64,000 nt of DNA from Allolucifera butyrica (GCF_900476375.1 NZ_UPPP01000127.1:102451-166450); one strand, 5' to 3'; counted from the first letter of the stretch, positions 50,915 through 60,423 are shown. The notes: generated by a model not told the origin, from the sequence alone. Translations and numbers: made by a program.

Positions 50915-51984
50915 ATGAACTGATACTGGAAATGCGAGGGGTTAGGGTTGACCGGGAAACCCGCAAAAACATATTGAATATTGAACGGTTTTCTCTTGCG
51001 CGCGGAGAACTGGCGGCGGTGGTAGGCCCCAATGGCGCCGGCAAAAGTACGTTATTGCAGACGGTCAACCTTCTCCATCCATATCAGGGAGAAATTCGTT
51101 TATTCGGCGACGATGTATTACAGCAGGATAAAGTCGGGCTGCGCCGCCGCTGTTCCATGGTGTTTCAGGAAACGCTGCTATTAAAGGAGACGGTGTTGGC
51201 TAATGTCGCCTATCCGCTGAAGTTCCGGGGGCTTGCGCCGGATGAGGCGGCAAGATTGGCGGAAAAAACGTTAACCGATTTTCATTGCAGCCATTTGGCG
51301 GCCCGTCAGGCCCGGTCTCTGTCAGGAGGGGAAGCGCAGCGGGTTTGCATTGCCCGTGCTTTAGTAACGGAACCGGAACTTTTGCTCCTGGACGAACCGT
51401 TTGCCGCGCTGGATGCAGCCACCCGGCTGAAGATGATTGAGGAAATCCGGCAAGTAGCGGAAGCCAGAGAAATTGCGGTGCTATTGGTCAGTCATAATTT
51501 TGCGGACGTGCTGCACTTCGCCGGCCGGGCGATCGTCATGTTCAACGGCAGCATCGTTCAGGATGACAAACCGGAAGCTGTGATGCGCCGGCCGGTTAAT
51601 GAGCAAACAGCCAGACTGGCGGGGGTAGATAATATTATTCCCTGCTGTGTCGAACAGGAAGGGCAGGACCGGTTTATAAAATTAGCCAACGGAATCCGGT
51701 TTTTATATCACGGCGAAGTGAGCGGGCCCGTTTCCGCCTGCTGTCTGCCCAGCGACGCTCTTTATCTTCGCGAGGAACGGACCTTGCGGCAAGAGGAGCC
51801 ATGGGTGGAGATTGTGGGATTGGTAGAGCGGGTTGTGCCGGGCCTGGGAACCTATCAAATTTTGGTTGAATTTGGGGGGCAAATGTTATATGCCAGAGTG
51901 CCGCGCCATTATGCAGCTGGTAAGATAAATGTTGCTGATACAATAAAATTGGTTTTTAATCCGGTGGAAGCGCATATTGTTTAG
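50911..51984 (+). CDS. tupC: tungstate ABC transporter ATP-binding protein TupC
   Basis: 357 residues. Walker A VGPNGAGKSTLL, Q-loop VFQETLLL, signature LSGGEAQRVCIARAL, Walker B LLLLDEPFAALD and H-loop VSHN. A C-terminal extension of about 110 residues (from about 245) with the look of a TOBE-type oxyanion-sensing domain may allow feedback inhibition by tungstate. ATGA overlap with tupB. Confidence 0.94.
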   Translation: MNELILEMRGVRVDRETRKNILNIERFSLARGELAAVVGPNGAGKSTLLQTVNLLHPYQGEIRLFGDDVLQQDKVGLRRRCSMVFQETLLLKETVLANVAYPLKFRGLAPDEAARLAEKTLTDFHCSHLAARQARSLSGGEAQRVCIARALVTEPELLLLDEPFAALDAATRLKMIEEIRQVAEAREIAVLLVSHNFADVLHFAGRAIVMFNGSIVQDDKPEAVMRRPVNEQTARLAGVDNIIPCCVEQEGQDRFIKLANGIRFLYHGEVSGPVSACCLPSDALYLREERTLRQEEPWVEIVGLVERVVPGLGTYQILVEFGGQMLYARVPRHYAAGKINVADTIKLVFNPVEAHIV

Positions 51985-52027
51985 CCGGAAAATAGCCTTA
52001 TGAAGCGGACGCGCATGGAGAAGTTTT

Positions 52028-52066
52028 AGGGGACAAATGCCATTAAGGGCATTTGTCCCTTATTTG
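52028..52066 (+). terminator. terminator of the tungsten operon
   Basis: GGGGACAAATGCC pairs with GGGCATTTGTCCC, followed by TTATTTGTATT, about 45 bases after the tupC stop. Confidence 0.8.
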
Positions 52067-52101
52067 TATTATAATGAATTTTTTGAAATAGGAGGAATAT
52101 A

Positions 52102-52185
52102 ATGGTACTGCATACTGGTATGGTAGGATTACTAGAATTCCTTGAAGGGGAGTGTAGAGACAATGAAAGCAATCGAGATATTTGA
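52102..52185 (+). CDS. possible 27-codon leader ORF
   Basis: MVLHTGMVGLLEFLEGECRD... with a perfect AGGAGG seven bases before its ATG. It runs into and past the dehydrogenase start at 52163 in another frame, so its translation could influence that start. It may instead be the 5' relic of a lost gene. No family recognised. Confidence 0.35.
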   Translation: MVLHTGMVGLLEFLEGECRDNESNRDI

Positions 52186-53182
52186 GCCAGGGAAAATCGG
52201 GATTAAGGAGCGGCCAATTCCCGATTTGAAAGAAAATGAAGTGTTAGTCAAAGTAAAGGCTGCCGGAATCTGTGGCTCCGATGTTCATATTTATCACGGT
52301 AAAAATGTTTTCGCTACGTACCCCAGAGTGGCCGGACACGAATTTGCCGGGGAAATTGTAAAGATTGGCTCACAAGTTACCGGCTTAATGGCTGGCGACC
52401 GGGTTGTTGTTGATCCGGTTATTTCTTGCGGCCGGTGTTATCCCTGCCGCATTGGCCGGCATAATGTCTGTCGGAATTTGAATGTATTGGGTGTGCACCG
52501 GGATGGCGGTTATCAGGAGTATGTTGCGGTAGCCGCGGCAAACACCTATAAATTGCCCGGGAATATTTCCTGGGAAGTGGCAGCGCTGGTCGAACCGTAT
52601 ACGATTGCAGCGCAGGTAATTGACCGGGGGCGTCTGACGGCGGAGGATACGGTGCTGATTTGCGGCGCAGGTCCGATTGGATTGATCCTTTTACAAGCAG
52701 TTAAGATGGCCGGAGCGAAGGTTGCCATCATGGATATCATTGAAACCAGATTGGATAAGGCAGGGAAAATGGGTGCCGACCTTGTTATTCATGCGGAAAG
52801 AAGGGATCTGGTACAAGAAATAATGACGTTTACCGACCAGAACGGAGCCAGTCTGATCTTGGAAGCCACTGGAAATGCAAATGTTCTTGAAACCTGTATT
52901 CATCGGATTGCTTCGGCAGCGGGGAGAGTGGTTGTGCTGGGTTTTAGCACCGAACCGCCGGTTAAAATCCCCCAGGTTGATATTATGAGCCGGGAACTGG
53001 AGATTATCGGGACCCGGTTGAATAATCATAAATTTCCGCAAGTGACGGAGTGGTTTGTGAAAGGACTGGTAGAGCCGGAGCAAGTGATTTCTCATACTTT
53101 TAAATTTCATGAAGTGCAGACAGCCTTTGAATTAATCGATACGAACCCGGCAGAGGTATGTAAAATTGTTTTGAGGTTTTAA
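52163..53182 (+). CDS. zinc-dependent medium-chain alcohol/polyol dehydrogenase
   Basis: 339 residues. Catalytic zinc site CGSDVHIYHG and VAGHEFAGEIV, structural zinc cysteines SCGRCYPCRIGRHNVC, NAD fold LICGAGPIGLILLQAVKMAGA. LGVHRDGGYQEYVAV resembles L-galactonate/L-gulonate 5-dehydrogenases and sorbitol/threonine dehydrogenases. ATG 52163 is preferred over the in-frame upstream start because GGGGAG precedes it at an acceptable distance. The MFS gene behind it resembles sugar-acid carriers, so a hexonate or polyol is the likely substrate; this is inference. Confidence 0.85.
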   Translation: MKAIEIFEPGKIGIKERPIPDLKENEVLVKVKAAGICGSDVHIYHGKNVFATYPRVAGHEFAGEIVKIGSQVTGLMAGDRVVVDPVISCGRCYPCRIGRHNVCRNLNVLGVHRDGGYQEYVAVAAANTYKLPGNISWEVAALVEPYTIAAQVIDRGRLTAEDTVLICGAGPIGLILLQAVKMAGAKVAIMDIIETRLDKAGKMGADLVIHAERRDLVQEIMTFTDQNGASLILEATGNANVLETCIHRIASAAGRVVVLGFSTEPPVKIPQVDIMSRELEIIGTRLNNHKFPQVTEWFVKGLVEPEQVISHTFKFHEVQTAFELIDTNPAEVCKIVLRF

Positions 53183-53235
53183 CGGGATTCTTATCTACAG
53201 GGGGATAGATGGGTTATGAAAAAGGAGGTTATTAT

Positions 53236-54525
53236 ATGTTCCGTAGACGCCGGTGGCAAATCATTATGCTGATTTTTCTGGCCAGTTTTATAAATTACAT
53301 GGACCGGACCGCGTTTTCCGTGGCAGCTCCTTTTATTACCAAAGAGTTTCAGCTGACTCCGGTGGAATTAGGCATACTATTCAGCAGTTTTTTCCTGGGA
53401 TATGCATTATTTAACTTTGTTGGCGGCTATCTCTCCGACATCTGCGGGCCCAGGAAAATTTTTACCGGTTTTATGACGATTTGGTCTGTTTTTTGCGGAC
53501 TGACAGCAGCCGCCTTCAATTTTACTTCCCTGCTCATCATTCGCGTGTGCTTTGGGATCGGTGAGGGGCCGATTTCATCCACTACCAGCAAGACCGTAAG
53601 TAATTGGTTTCCGGCTAGGGAACGTTCCAGCGCAATGGGAGTTGCCAGCGCCGGCACTCCGCTGGGCGCTGCCGTAGCAGGACCGGTCGTGGGAGTGATC
53701 GCCTTTTATTATAGCTGGAAAGCAGCTTTTATCGTTATGGCGCTCGTCGGACTTGTATGGTCGGTCTTCTGGTGGCATATAGCCAGAGATTTACCCCGGG
53801 AAGATCCGGGCGTTTCGCAGGAAGAACGGGAAGAAATCAAGCAAGGCCAAGTTCAAATTATGTCCGGTACCGGGGTGGATAAATTACCACTGAGTTATTT
53901 TTTAAGACAACCTACGGTATTGCTGACAGCCTTAGCATTTTTTGCCTATAATTACAATTTGTTCTTCTTCTTAACCTGGTTCCCAAGTTACCTTATTATG
54001 GCTAAGGGGCTAAGCATTGCTAAAATGAGTATTGTGACTGTGCTGCCATGGATTACCGGTTTTATTGGCCTGGCAGCAGGCGGTTTTATTTCTGATTTTA
54101 TATTTAAAAAGACGGGAAATCTAATGTTTTCCCGTAAACTTATATTGGTAACCGGGTTAGGCGCTACCGCGGTATGTATTGCATTGACCGGTTTTGTTCA
54201 ATCAGTGGAGTGGGCAGTTGGTTTGATGGCAATCGCAATTTTTACACTGTACTTAACCGGTTCGACTTATTGGGCGCTGATTCAGGATACCGTCCGCAGC
54301 GAAAATGTTGGCGGGGTGAGCGGCTTTGTTCACTTTCTGGCCAACCTGTCGGGAGTGATTGGGCCAACTGTTACCGGATTTATTGTGCAATCGACGGGAG
54401 CTTTCACCAGCGCTTTTGTACTGGCGGGCTCTTTGGCTCTTCTAGGCTCCCTGGCAGTCGCATTTTTTGTTCGTCCTATTAAAGGTATGGTTAATCTAAA
54501 GAATCATAGTAAATTAGTGCAGTAA
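53236..54525 (+). CDS. MFS transporter, anion:cation symporter type (sugar-acid carrier)
   Basis: 429 residues, 12 membrane segments. IMLIFLASFINYMDRTAFSVAAPFI is the signature of the ACS branch (GudP/ExuT/DgoT-like), followed by GGYLSDICGPRKIFTGFMTIW, RVCFGIGEGPISSTTSKTVSNWFPARERSSAMG and a C-terminal half with IQDTVRSENVGGVSGFVHFLANLSG. AAGGAGG sits 7 bases before ATG 53236. Likely imports a sugar acid used by the dehydrogenase encoded just upstream. Confidence 0.88.
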   Translation: MFRRRRWQIIMLIFLASFINYMDRTAFSVAAPFITKEFQLTPVELGILFSSFFLGYALFNFVGGYLSDICGPRKIFTGFMTIWSVFCGLTAAAFNFTSLLIIRVCFGIGEGPISSTTSKTVSNWFPARERSSAMGVASAGTPLGAAVAGPVVGVIAFYYSWKAAFIVMALVGLVWSVFWWHIARDLPREDPGVSQEEREEIKQGQVQIMSGTGVDKLPLSYFLRQPTVLLTALAFFAYNYNLFFFLTWFPSYLIMAKGLSIAKMSIVTVLPWITGFIGLAAGGFISDFIFKKTGNLMFSRKLILVTGLGATAVCIALTGFVQSVEWAVGLMAIAIFTLYLTGSTYWALIQDTVRSENVGGVSGFVHFLANLSGVIGPTVTGFIVQSTGAFTSAFVLAGSLALLGSLAVAFFVRPIKGMVNLKNHSKLVQ

Positions 54526-54618
54526 TTGGGTCTGCTATGCAGGAATGGAGAGGTATAAGTAAAATTCTTAATATGGAAACAAGAAAGAGAAATAGAGTGA
54601 GCGGGATGGAGGACCCTT

Positions 54619-55599
54619 ATGATTTTTGTCGAGCATAACAATACAAATCCCTATAGAAATCATGCCATAGAAGAATTTCTTATGAGCACATTGAATGAGG
54701 ACTGTTTTATGCTGTGGAAAAATGAAAAATGTATTTTAATTGGCCGCAATCAGAACGCCTACAATGAAATCAATCTGAACTATGTAAAAGAACATGCCAT
54801 TCCTGTTGTGAGGAGAATCACCGGCGGCGGTGCCGTTTTTAACGATGCGGGCAATTTCAATTTCACTTTTATCAGCTGCCGGGCAGATGAGAATTTTGCC
54901 GATTTTAACAAATTCACGGCGCCCATTCTGGCGGCTCTGAAAAAGCTTGGCATTCAGGCTGAGCTTTCCGGCCGTAATGATTTGACGATTGAGGGGAAAA
55001 AGTTCTCCGGCAATGCGCAGTGTAAATATAAGAATAAAGTGCTTCACCATGGCACGCTGCTTTTTGCCGCCGATGTATCCGAGCTGGCGAATGCTCTGAC
55101 CGTCAACGACATAAAACTCGACAGCAAAGGAATTAAATCGGTTAAAAGCCGGGTAGTCAATATTAGCGACTTTCTGGCGTTTCCAATGAGTATTGACGAA
55201 TTTAGAGAATATCTCTTTAATGAGGTTTTGAGCAATACGGAAAACGCCGAACGGTATTCGATTACGGACGAAGACTGGCGGGAAATTGACCGCATAACCG
55301 AAGCAAAATATGCGACCTGGCAGTGGAATTTTGGCACCAGTCCTCAATTTAATCTGAAAAGGGAAAAGAGATTTGCGGGAGGAATTGTACAGGCTTATTT
55401 GGAAGTTTATAAAGGGAGAATTCAAGATGTAAGAATATACGGCGATTTTTTCAGTGAAAAAGGAGTTTCCCAGCTAGAGGCAGCCCTGAAAGGATTGGAA
55501 TACAATTATGCGGTTTTATATACGGCACTACAAGACTTTACTATGGATGAGCATATTAAAAACGTCACTTTGGAAAATATGCTGGAGGTATTAATTTAA
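54619..55599 (+). CDS. lplA: lipoate-protein ligase A
   Basis: 326 residues. The biotin/lipoate ligase core is visible as CILIGRNQNAYNEIN, VVRRITGGGAVFNDAGNFNFTFI, GRNDLTIEGKKFSGNAQCKYKNKVLHHGTLLFAAD with the catalytic Lys, and a C-terminal accessory domain from about 245. It activates free lipoate with ATP and attaches it to E2 or GcvH proteins. GGAGG precedes the ATG. Paired with lipA 20 bases downstream, giving both salvage and synthesis, although no lipoylated target is encoded in the window. Confidence 0.94.
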   Translation: MIFVEHNNTNPYRNHAIEEFLMSTLNEDCFMLWKNEKCILIGRNQNAYNEINLNYVKEHAIPVVRRITGGGAVFNDAGNFNFTFISCRADENFADFNKFTAPILAALKKLGIQAELSGRNDLTIEGKKFSGNAQCKYKNKVLHHGTLLFAADVSELANALTVNDIKLDSKGIKSVKSRVVNISDFLAFPMSIDEFREYLFNEVLSNTENAERYSITDEDWREIDRITEAKYATWQWNFGTSPQFNLKREKRFAGGIVQAYLEVYKGRIQDVRIYGDFFSEKGVSQLEAALKGLEYNYAVLYTALQDFTMDEHIKNVTLENMLEVLI

Positions 55600-55619
55600 A
55601 CGGAGGGGAACCGCTTAGA

Positions 55620-56510
55620 ATGACATACATAAGGAAGCCGGACTGGTTAAAGAGAAATTTGAGGGTCGCAGCGGGAGCAGGCCCTGTGAACGGTGTCTTG
55701 GCGAAATACTCGCTGAATACGGTTTGCAATGAAGCGGGCTGTCCCAACAAAGGGGAATGTTTTACCCGGGGCACGGCTACGTTTCTGATTATGGGCAAAA
55801 ACTGTACGCGAAACTGCCGCTTCTGCAAGGTGGCCAAAGCGGCGCCGGAAGAGTTGAATCCCGAAGAACCGCTGAATATTGCCAGAGCTGTGCGGGAAAT
55901 GAATTTAAGACATACCGTGATTACCTCGGTAACCAGGGATGATCTTCCCGACGGCGGAGCCGGGCATTTTGCAAGCACTATATTTGAAATTAGGCATCTT
56001 TGTCCGGACGTTACGATTGAAGTGCTGATTCCTGATTTTCAGGGGGATTATGTGGCGTTAAAAGCAGTAGTGGACGCTAACCCAGATATTATAAATCACA
56101 ATGTGGAGACCGTGCCCGGACTTTATAACGCGGTGCGGCCCATGGCTGTTTTTGAGCGTTCTCTGGAATTGCTGGCAAGAGTTAAAGAACGAAATGGCAA
56201 TTTGTTTACAAAATCCGGGTTTATGGTTGGTCTTGGCGAGAAAGAGGAAGACGTGATTGCGCTGTTAACTGCTTTGCGGAACGTTGGCTGTGACATCATC
56301 ACCATCGGACAGTATCTGCAGCCCTCCAGGGAGCACTATGAGGTAGTGGAGTACATACACCCCGGTCAATTTAAAAAATATGAGGAAATAGCCCAAACGA
56401 TGGGGTTTCAATACATAGCAAGCGGTCCGCTGGTTAGAAGCTCTTACTATGCCGAGGATGGGTTCAACTATTTAAAACGCGCCAATGCCACGGCGGGCGG
56501 GGACGTTTAA
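55620..56510 (+). CDS. lipA: lipoyl synthase
   Basis: 296 residues. The auxiliary cluster Cys motif NEAGCPNKGECF (first Cys in VCNEAG), the radical SAM motif GKNCTRNCRFCKV (CxxxCxxC), TSVTRDDLPDGGAGHFA, NHNVETVPGLYNAVRP and the C-terminal RSSYYAEDG that supplies the serine ligand. It inserts two sulfurs into octanoyl groups on carrier proteins. GGAGG lies 12 bases upstream, slightly far. The 3' end overlaps the convergent MBL gene by 4 bases. Confidence 0.96.
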   Translation: MTYIRKPDWLKRNLRVAAGAGPVNGVLAKYSLNTVCNEAGCPNKGECFTRGTATFLIMGKNCTRNCRFCKVAKAAPEELNPEEPLNIARAVREMNLRHTVITSVTRDDLPDGGAGHFASTIFEIRHLCPDVTIEVLIPDFQGDYVALKAVVDANPDIINHNVETVPGLYNAVRPMAVFERSLELLARVKERNGNLFTKSGFMVGLGEKEEDVIALLTALRNVGCDIITIGQYLQPSREHYEVVEYIHPGQFKKYEEIAQTMGFQYIASGPLVRSSYYAEDGFNYLKRANATAGGDV

Positions 56511-57352
56511 TCTACTTGGATAACCTGGCCGATGAAACCGGGAATAAAGCGTTCGCCAAAACGCCTTTGCAGTTCGGCCATCATCGCAAAGCCGGTGCAG
56601 TGGCTTGCCGCCACCAGGCGCGGAGCGTATTCTGCCAGCCGGCATAAGGTTTTAGCTTGCTGCGGTTTTGGTGCCGGACCCAGGTGGGTACCGCCGATCC
56701 ACCCTGCCAACTGAGTGTTGGCAGTCAGTTTCAACCCGTATTCGACGGTATTAACCAGCCCTGAATGAGCACAGCCGCCAATAACCGCCAAGCCGTCCCG
56801 GCAAGAATAGTATAATGCGGCGTCATCGAGGATTGGATCCTGACAATCACAGCCTGCTTCCGCCGCAATAACCAGTTTCGCGTCACCTGTTTCGTAGTCA
56901 GTCCGGCGGGGAATTTGTCCGCTGAACATCAGCCCGGGGACGATTTCCCGGGGAGCCGCCGTCAGGTTCCATTGCGCGCCGAGTTCGCTTAACTCTTCTT
57001 GGGTGTGGGGAATGCCGATATACCGCCGCTTCCCTTCGTTAACGGAATGGTGGTTTTGAAAGATGTCCGGATGGGCATACACGGGGATGGGTTTATGCCG
57101 GTGCTGCAAAAGAAAAGCCAAGCCGCCTGTATGGTCATAATGCCCATGACTTAGAGCAATGGCATCCAGGTCATTTGGCTGAACGCCAAGCAGCTTTAGA
57201 TTATGCAGCACAATCTCCGACTGTCCGGTATCCAAAAGAATTTTGGCCGAAGCCACTTCGATTAACAGGGAAAAGCCGTGCTCACCCCGGAAAGGACGGC
57301 GCGTTGAAATCGGCACGGAATTATCAACTACAACGGTGCACTTCAAAAACAT
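56507..57352 (-). CDS. MBL-fold metallohydrolase
   Basis: 281 residues. Metal motif ALSHGHYDHTGGLAFLLQ (HxHxDH), GFSLLIEVASAKILLDTGQSEIVLHNLKLLGV at the start, VIGGCAHSGLVNTVEYGLKL and ASHCTGFAMMAELQRRFGERF at the end. This arrangement belongs to the group annotated as 7,8-dihydropterin-6-methyl-transfer-like MBL hydrolases (MJ0936-type), with unknown physiological substrate. GGGAGG is only about 2-3 bases from the ATG. Confidence 0.85.
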   Translation of the reverse strand: MFLKCTVVVDNSVPISTRRPFRGEHGFSLLIEVASAKILLDTGQSEIVLHNLKLLGVQPNDLDAIALSHGHYDHTGGLAFLLQHRHKPIPVYAHPDIFQNHHSVNEGKRRYIGIPHTQEELSELGAQWNLTAAPREIVPGLMFSGQIPRRTDYETGDAKLVIAAEAGCDCQDPILDDAALYYSCRDGLAVIGGCAHSGLVNTVEYGLKLTANTQLAGWIGGTHLGPAPKPQQAKTLCRLAEYAPRLVAASHCTGFAMMAELQRRFGERFIPGFIGQVIQVD

Positions 57353-57440
57353 TACCTCCCGTTTTTTAATCCTGCGTCCAGTATGCCAGAAATTTCGCCG
57401 GAAATAAAGCAGAAACCGGAGAACCGGCAGAATTGAATTA

Positions 57441-57482
57441 AAAAAACCGCTTCCTTGCCTTGCGGCTTGAAAGCGGTTTTTA
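57441..57482 (-). terminator. bidirectional-looking terminator after the small gene
   Basis: AAAAACCGCTT/AAGCGGTTTTT stem with an 18-base loop; A- and T-runs flank it, so it can end transcription of the minus-strand small gene and possibly also act in the other direction. Confidence 0.8.
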
Positions 57483-57489
57483 ATTCCTT

Positions 57490-57714
57490 TTATTCGTTGG
57501 CCCGCATGGCCGCGCTCAAATAAGTAATATTGCTGATCGCCATCCGGATGGCCGGGCAGTCTATGGCTTTACTTAATTCATGACTGCTGATAGCGACCTC
57601 GCTATGGGTATTTTTATCGTTGATGACCAGGGTTCCCTCTTTCGGATAATACAGATATTTATTCTTGTCCGTCTCAAAAGATAAATACTGTTTTCCTTTA
57701 CTGTCAAACGGCAT
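57490..57714 (-). CDS. small conserved-looking protein of unknown function
   Basis: 74 residues, not recognised. The ATG at 57714 has AAGGAGG six bases upstream, strong evidence for translation. The sequence (PFDSKGKQYLSFETDKNKYLYYPKEGTLVINDKN...) suggests a small beta-sheet domain followed by a helix (SSHELSKAIDCPAIRMAISN). No signal peptide or membrane segment. Own terminator directly downstream. Confidence 0.75.
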   Translation of the reverse strand: MPFDSKGKQYLSFETDKNKYLYYPKEGTLVINDKNTHSEVAISSHELSKAIDCPAIRMAISNITYLSAAMRANE

Positions 57715-57847
57715 AGATATCCTCCTTAAATTTGCTGGATAAATAATACTATGCGGTGACAATGAATTATATGCCTATTCATTTTAGCTGTTCATTAATA
57801 TTTGGACGGTTAAAACTAAGTCTCGGCTGAAAAAGGGAATTCCGGCC

Positions 57848-58966
57848 TTATAACTGGTTTCTTTTCCGGCAGCAAATCACGGACATGGTGATGGCAGTTA
57901 GCGGCACCGAGCCAATTAATCCGATACTGCCGACAATAGCCCGGGTGAGTTCCGTAATAACTACCGATGTATTCAGTATATGCGCAAGCTGCTGTTTTTC
58001 CGCCACAATGAGTAAGAGTAAAGGCAGTGAACTGCCAACGTAAGCTAAGACGAGTGTATTGGACATGGCTCCCATAATATCCTTACCCACATTCATTCCT
58101 GCCCGGTACAGTTCCCGCCAGGTGATTTCAGGCGAAGACTGGTACAATTCGAATTGAGCGGAAGCTATGGATACTGTTACATCCATGATCGCGCCCAAAG
58201 AGGCGATGATCATGCTGGCGAATAATACTCCATGCAGATCCAGTTGAGGAGCGATACTCGCTTTGAGTGAAAAAGCCGGTTCATTGCCGAGACCGGACAA
58301 ATGCATCCATTGAATTGAGAAGTAAGATAAGAGACCGGCGAAAGCTAAACCGCCCCACGTTCCGGCCAGTGCAGCCCAAGTTTTATCAGTATTCCCGCCA
58401 ACGGTCAGTAAAACAAACAGACTGGCGGCAGCGCAAAAGAGCAAAGATATAAAATAGATATTGTTAGTGGGTACTAAGGCGACAGAAAAGAAATGCCAGA
58501 GAAAGAACAAAGAAATTCCAAGGGCGATGATCGACTTAAGACCGACGATTCGTCCCCAAAATAGCAGTCCAAATACAAAAATTCCCAATAAAAACAAAAA
58601 ATAGGGCAGACGGTCAAAATCGTAGAAGTAGTAGGTTGTCAGGGCTCCCCTGTGGTCAGCGAATACAAGAACCTTATCGCCGGGAGCTAAAGCATAATCA
58701 AAATCAATTCCGTTCACCGAAGAATTATTCGTAATTTCAACGGTTTTGCCGGTCTCAGGTCCATCCGTTAACCGCAGCTTTACTTTCTGTTCCTTGCGTT
58801 GCCCGTATTGGTCCAAAATTTGCAGCGTTTTGGCGGACAATACGGTTGCTTTTTGGTAATCATTCATTGAGGCGTCCTTTGAAACCAGCTGAGGCCCTAG
58901 TTTGCTGTAAAACAGCAATAGGGTGGTAGCGAAGAATAGTATTAAAACTATATATTTTTTGCGCAT
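57848..58966 (-). CDS. YibE/F-family membrane protein
   Basis: 372 residues. An N-terminal membrane anchor, an extracytoplasmic beta-rich segment (about 35-125: TVLSAKTLQILDQYG, LRLTDGPETGKTVEITNN, YALAPGDKVLVFADHRG), then seven or so membrane helices with ASMIIASLGAIMDVTVSIASAQFEL and GRDIMG-like MNVGKDIMGAMSNTLVLAYVGSSLPLLLL, the YibE/F signature. Function in the family is unknown. AAGGGAGA precedes the ATG. Confidence 0.9.
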   Translation of the reverse strand: MRKKYIVLILFFATTLLLFYSKLGPQLVSKDASMNDYQKATVLSAKTLQILDQYGQRKEQKVKLRLTDGPETGKTVEITNNSSVNGIDFDYALAPGDKVLVFADHRGALTTYYFYDFDRLPYFLFLLGIFVFGLLFWGRIVGLKSIIALGISLFFLWHFFSVALVPTNNIYFISLLFCAAASLFVLLTVGGNTDKTWAALAGTWGGLAFAGLLSYFSIQWMHLSGLGNEPAFSLKASIAPQLDLHGVLFASMIIASLGAIMDVTVSIASAQFELYQSSPEITWRELYRAGMNVGKDIMGAMSNTLVLAYVGSSLPLLLLIVAEKQQLAHILNTSVVITELTRAIVGSIGLIGSVPLTAITMSVICCRKRNQL

Positions 58967-59015
58967 ACGGTTTCTCCCTTACTTCTACTTTTCACAGTTA
59001 GACTACTGATCCCAC

Positions 59016-59049
59016 GAAAAATGGGGGGGCAATTTTTTATTGCCCCCTT
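59016..59049 (-). terminator. terminator of the GH18 gene
   Basis: On the minus strand GGGGGCAAT/ATTGCCCCC with a short A-rich loop is followed by ATTTTTCG, directly behind the GH18 stop codon. Confidence 0.75.
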
Positions 59050-59055
59050 ACAAGC

Positions 59056-60237
59056 TTACCGTTTTAGGGTATCTTTAATTACCTGCCAGGCCGCCGGATC
59101 TTCATCGCCGAGTTTCCAGACAGCGATGCCGGCAATATCATACTTATTCACTAAATCAAGTTTGTATTTGATACTTTCTTTGTTTTCATACCATACCCGG
59201 TGGTATACTCCGTCGGAACCGGTATAACTGAAATGAGGCGATTCCGAGGAGTCATCCCATTGGACATTGGGTCCGTAGCGGCTGATCAGTTTCTGGACGG
59301 CGCTATATTCAACACTTTCCACGCCGTTATTGGACCAGTCGTACCCGTAGCCGGCGATGCCCAAATACACTTTGTTTTTAGGAATAAATTTCAAGGCGTA
59401 TTTTAGGTCTGTTTCGACGGCATGAACGCCGGCGATCGGTCCGGCTCCGTTCCAGCCCGCATGGTAGTCATAGGTCATAAGCATAATCCGGTCCGCATAT
59501 TTCGCAAGCTGAGCATAGTCATAGGCATTCGCGACATCGTTTTCCTCATTATGCTTGGGGAAAACGTCGATCGTAACCAGGTAGCCCTGCGGCTTCAGAC
59601 GCGCCGACAATTCGCGCATAAAGGCGGTCAGGCTGTCACGGTCGGTTTGCGGCACTTGCTCAAAGTCGATATTGATTCCGTCCAGATTATATTTTTTGAT
59701 ATAGGCTTCAAGATTAGCAATGGCTGTCTTGCGCAGGGACGGATTCGTTAACACCGCGTGGATACCGGAATCAGGATCATTCTGTTTCGCATTGTTAACC
59801 AGCAGCAGGGCGGTTACATGGTTGTTATGGGCATACTTAATTACAGAGGCATGATCCCTGCCGCCCCGGTTTGTTACCGAGCCGTCGCCATGCAGGGTAG
59901 CCCAGAACGGAGCAATCGCCCCGAGGGAATGAATGTGCTGCTGCAGGTCGTTATAGGAAGCCATATCGTCAGCCGACCATTCCGCGTAAAAACCCAGCAC
60001 ATCTTTTTGTCCGGGCGGCAGTACGCCGGTGGTACGGGGAGAAAGTATTTGCGTCAGAGGATTGGTCTGGTTTAAATCAATGTGAAACAGATTCGCCAGC
60101 AATCCTACCAGTGTATCCAGAAATCCCGCCTGGCCCGAACTGCCCAATGAGGTGGAAGCATAGGCAGGTAAAGGAACGATAATGCTTGTACACAGAACGA
60201 GGAGCAAAAGGAAAACAATGTTTTTATAGTTTCGCAT
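59056..60237 (-). CDS. exported GH18-family glycoside hydrolase (spore-cortex/cell-wall type)
   Basis: 393 residues. Signal peptide NYKNIVFLLLLVLCTSIIVPLPAYA, then a GH18 barrel: VLGFYAEWSADDMASYNDLQ, the catalytic strand LDGINIDFEQVPQTDRDSL (DxxxDxE variant with Asp-Phe-Glu), MLMTYDYHAGWNGAGPIAGV and GIAGYGYDWSNNGVESV, ending GIAVWKLGDEDPAAW. No LysM domain is seen. Relatives such as YaaH/YdhD act on spore or vegetative peptidoglycan rather than chitin. GGAGG precedes the ATG. Confidence 0.9.
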   Translation of the reverse strand: MRNYKNIVFLLLLVLCTSIIVPLPAYASTSLGSSGQAGFLDTLVGLLANLFHIDLNQTNPLTQILSPRTTGVLPPGQKDVLGFYAEWSADDMASYNDLQQHIHSLGAIAPFWATLHGDGSVTNRGGRDHASVIKYAHNNHVTALLLVNNAKQNDPDSGIHAVLTNPSLRKTAIANLEAYIKKYNLDGINIDFEQVPQTDRDSLTAFMRELSARLKPQGYLVTIDVFPKHNEENDVANAYDYAQLAKYADRIMLMTYDYHAGWNGAGPIAGVHAVETDLKYALKFIPKNKVYLGIAGYGYDWSNNGVESVEYSAVQKLISRYGPNVQWDDSSESPHFSYTGSDGVYHRVWYENKESIKYKLDLVNKYDIAGIAVWKLGDEDPAAWQVIKDTLKR

Positions 60238-60390
60238 TTATTACCTCCATTCTTGCGATATTTTATCATATTAACATAGAAGCTAGTGATTATCAATGAA
60301 TATCGGGTATAATCCGAGTTGAAAATAATGTCAGTGGTTTTTTGTTTTTTTCAATTCCCTTGCGAAAGTGGAATGAATATATTAAAATAG

Positions 60391-60406
60391 TTAATAATAT
60401 TATTAA
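60391..60406. promoter_or_regulatory. 16-bp palindrome upstream of the Fur-family gene
   Basis: TTAATAATATTATTAA is a perfect dyad 18 bases before the start codon and just upstream of the ribosome site. Its form (AT-rich, TAATAAT half-sites) fits a Fur/PerR/Zur-type box and would give autorepression. Confidence 0.6.
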
Positions 60407-60423
60407 TTAGGAGTGTACCGCAA

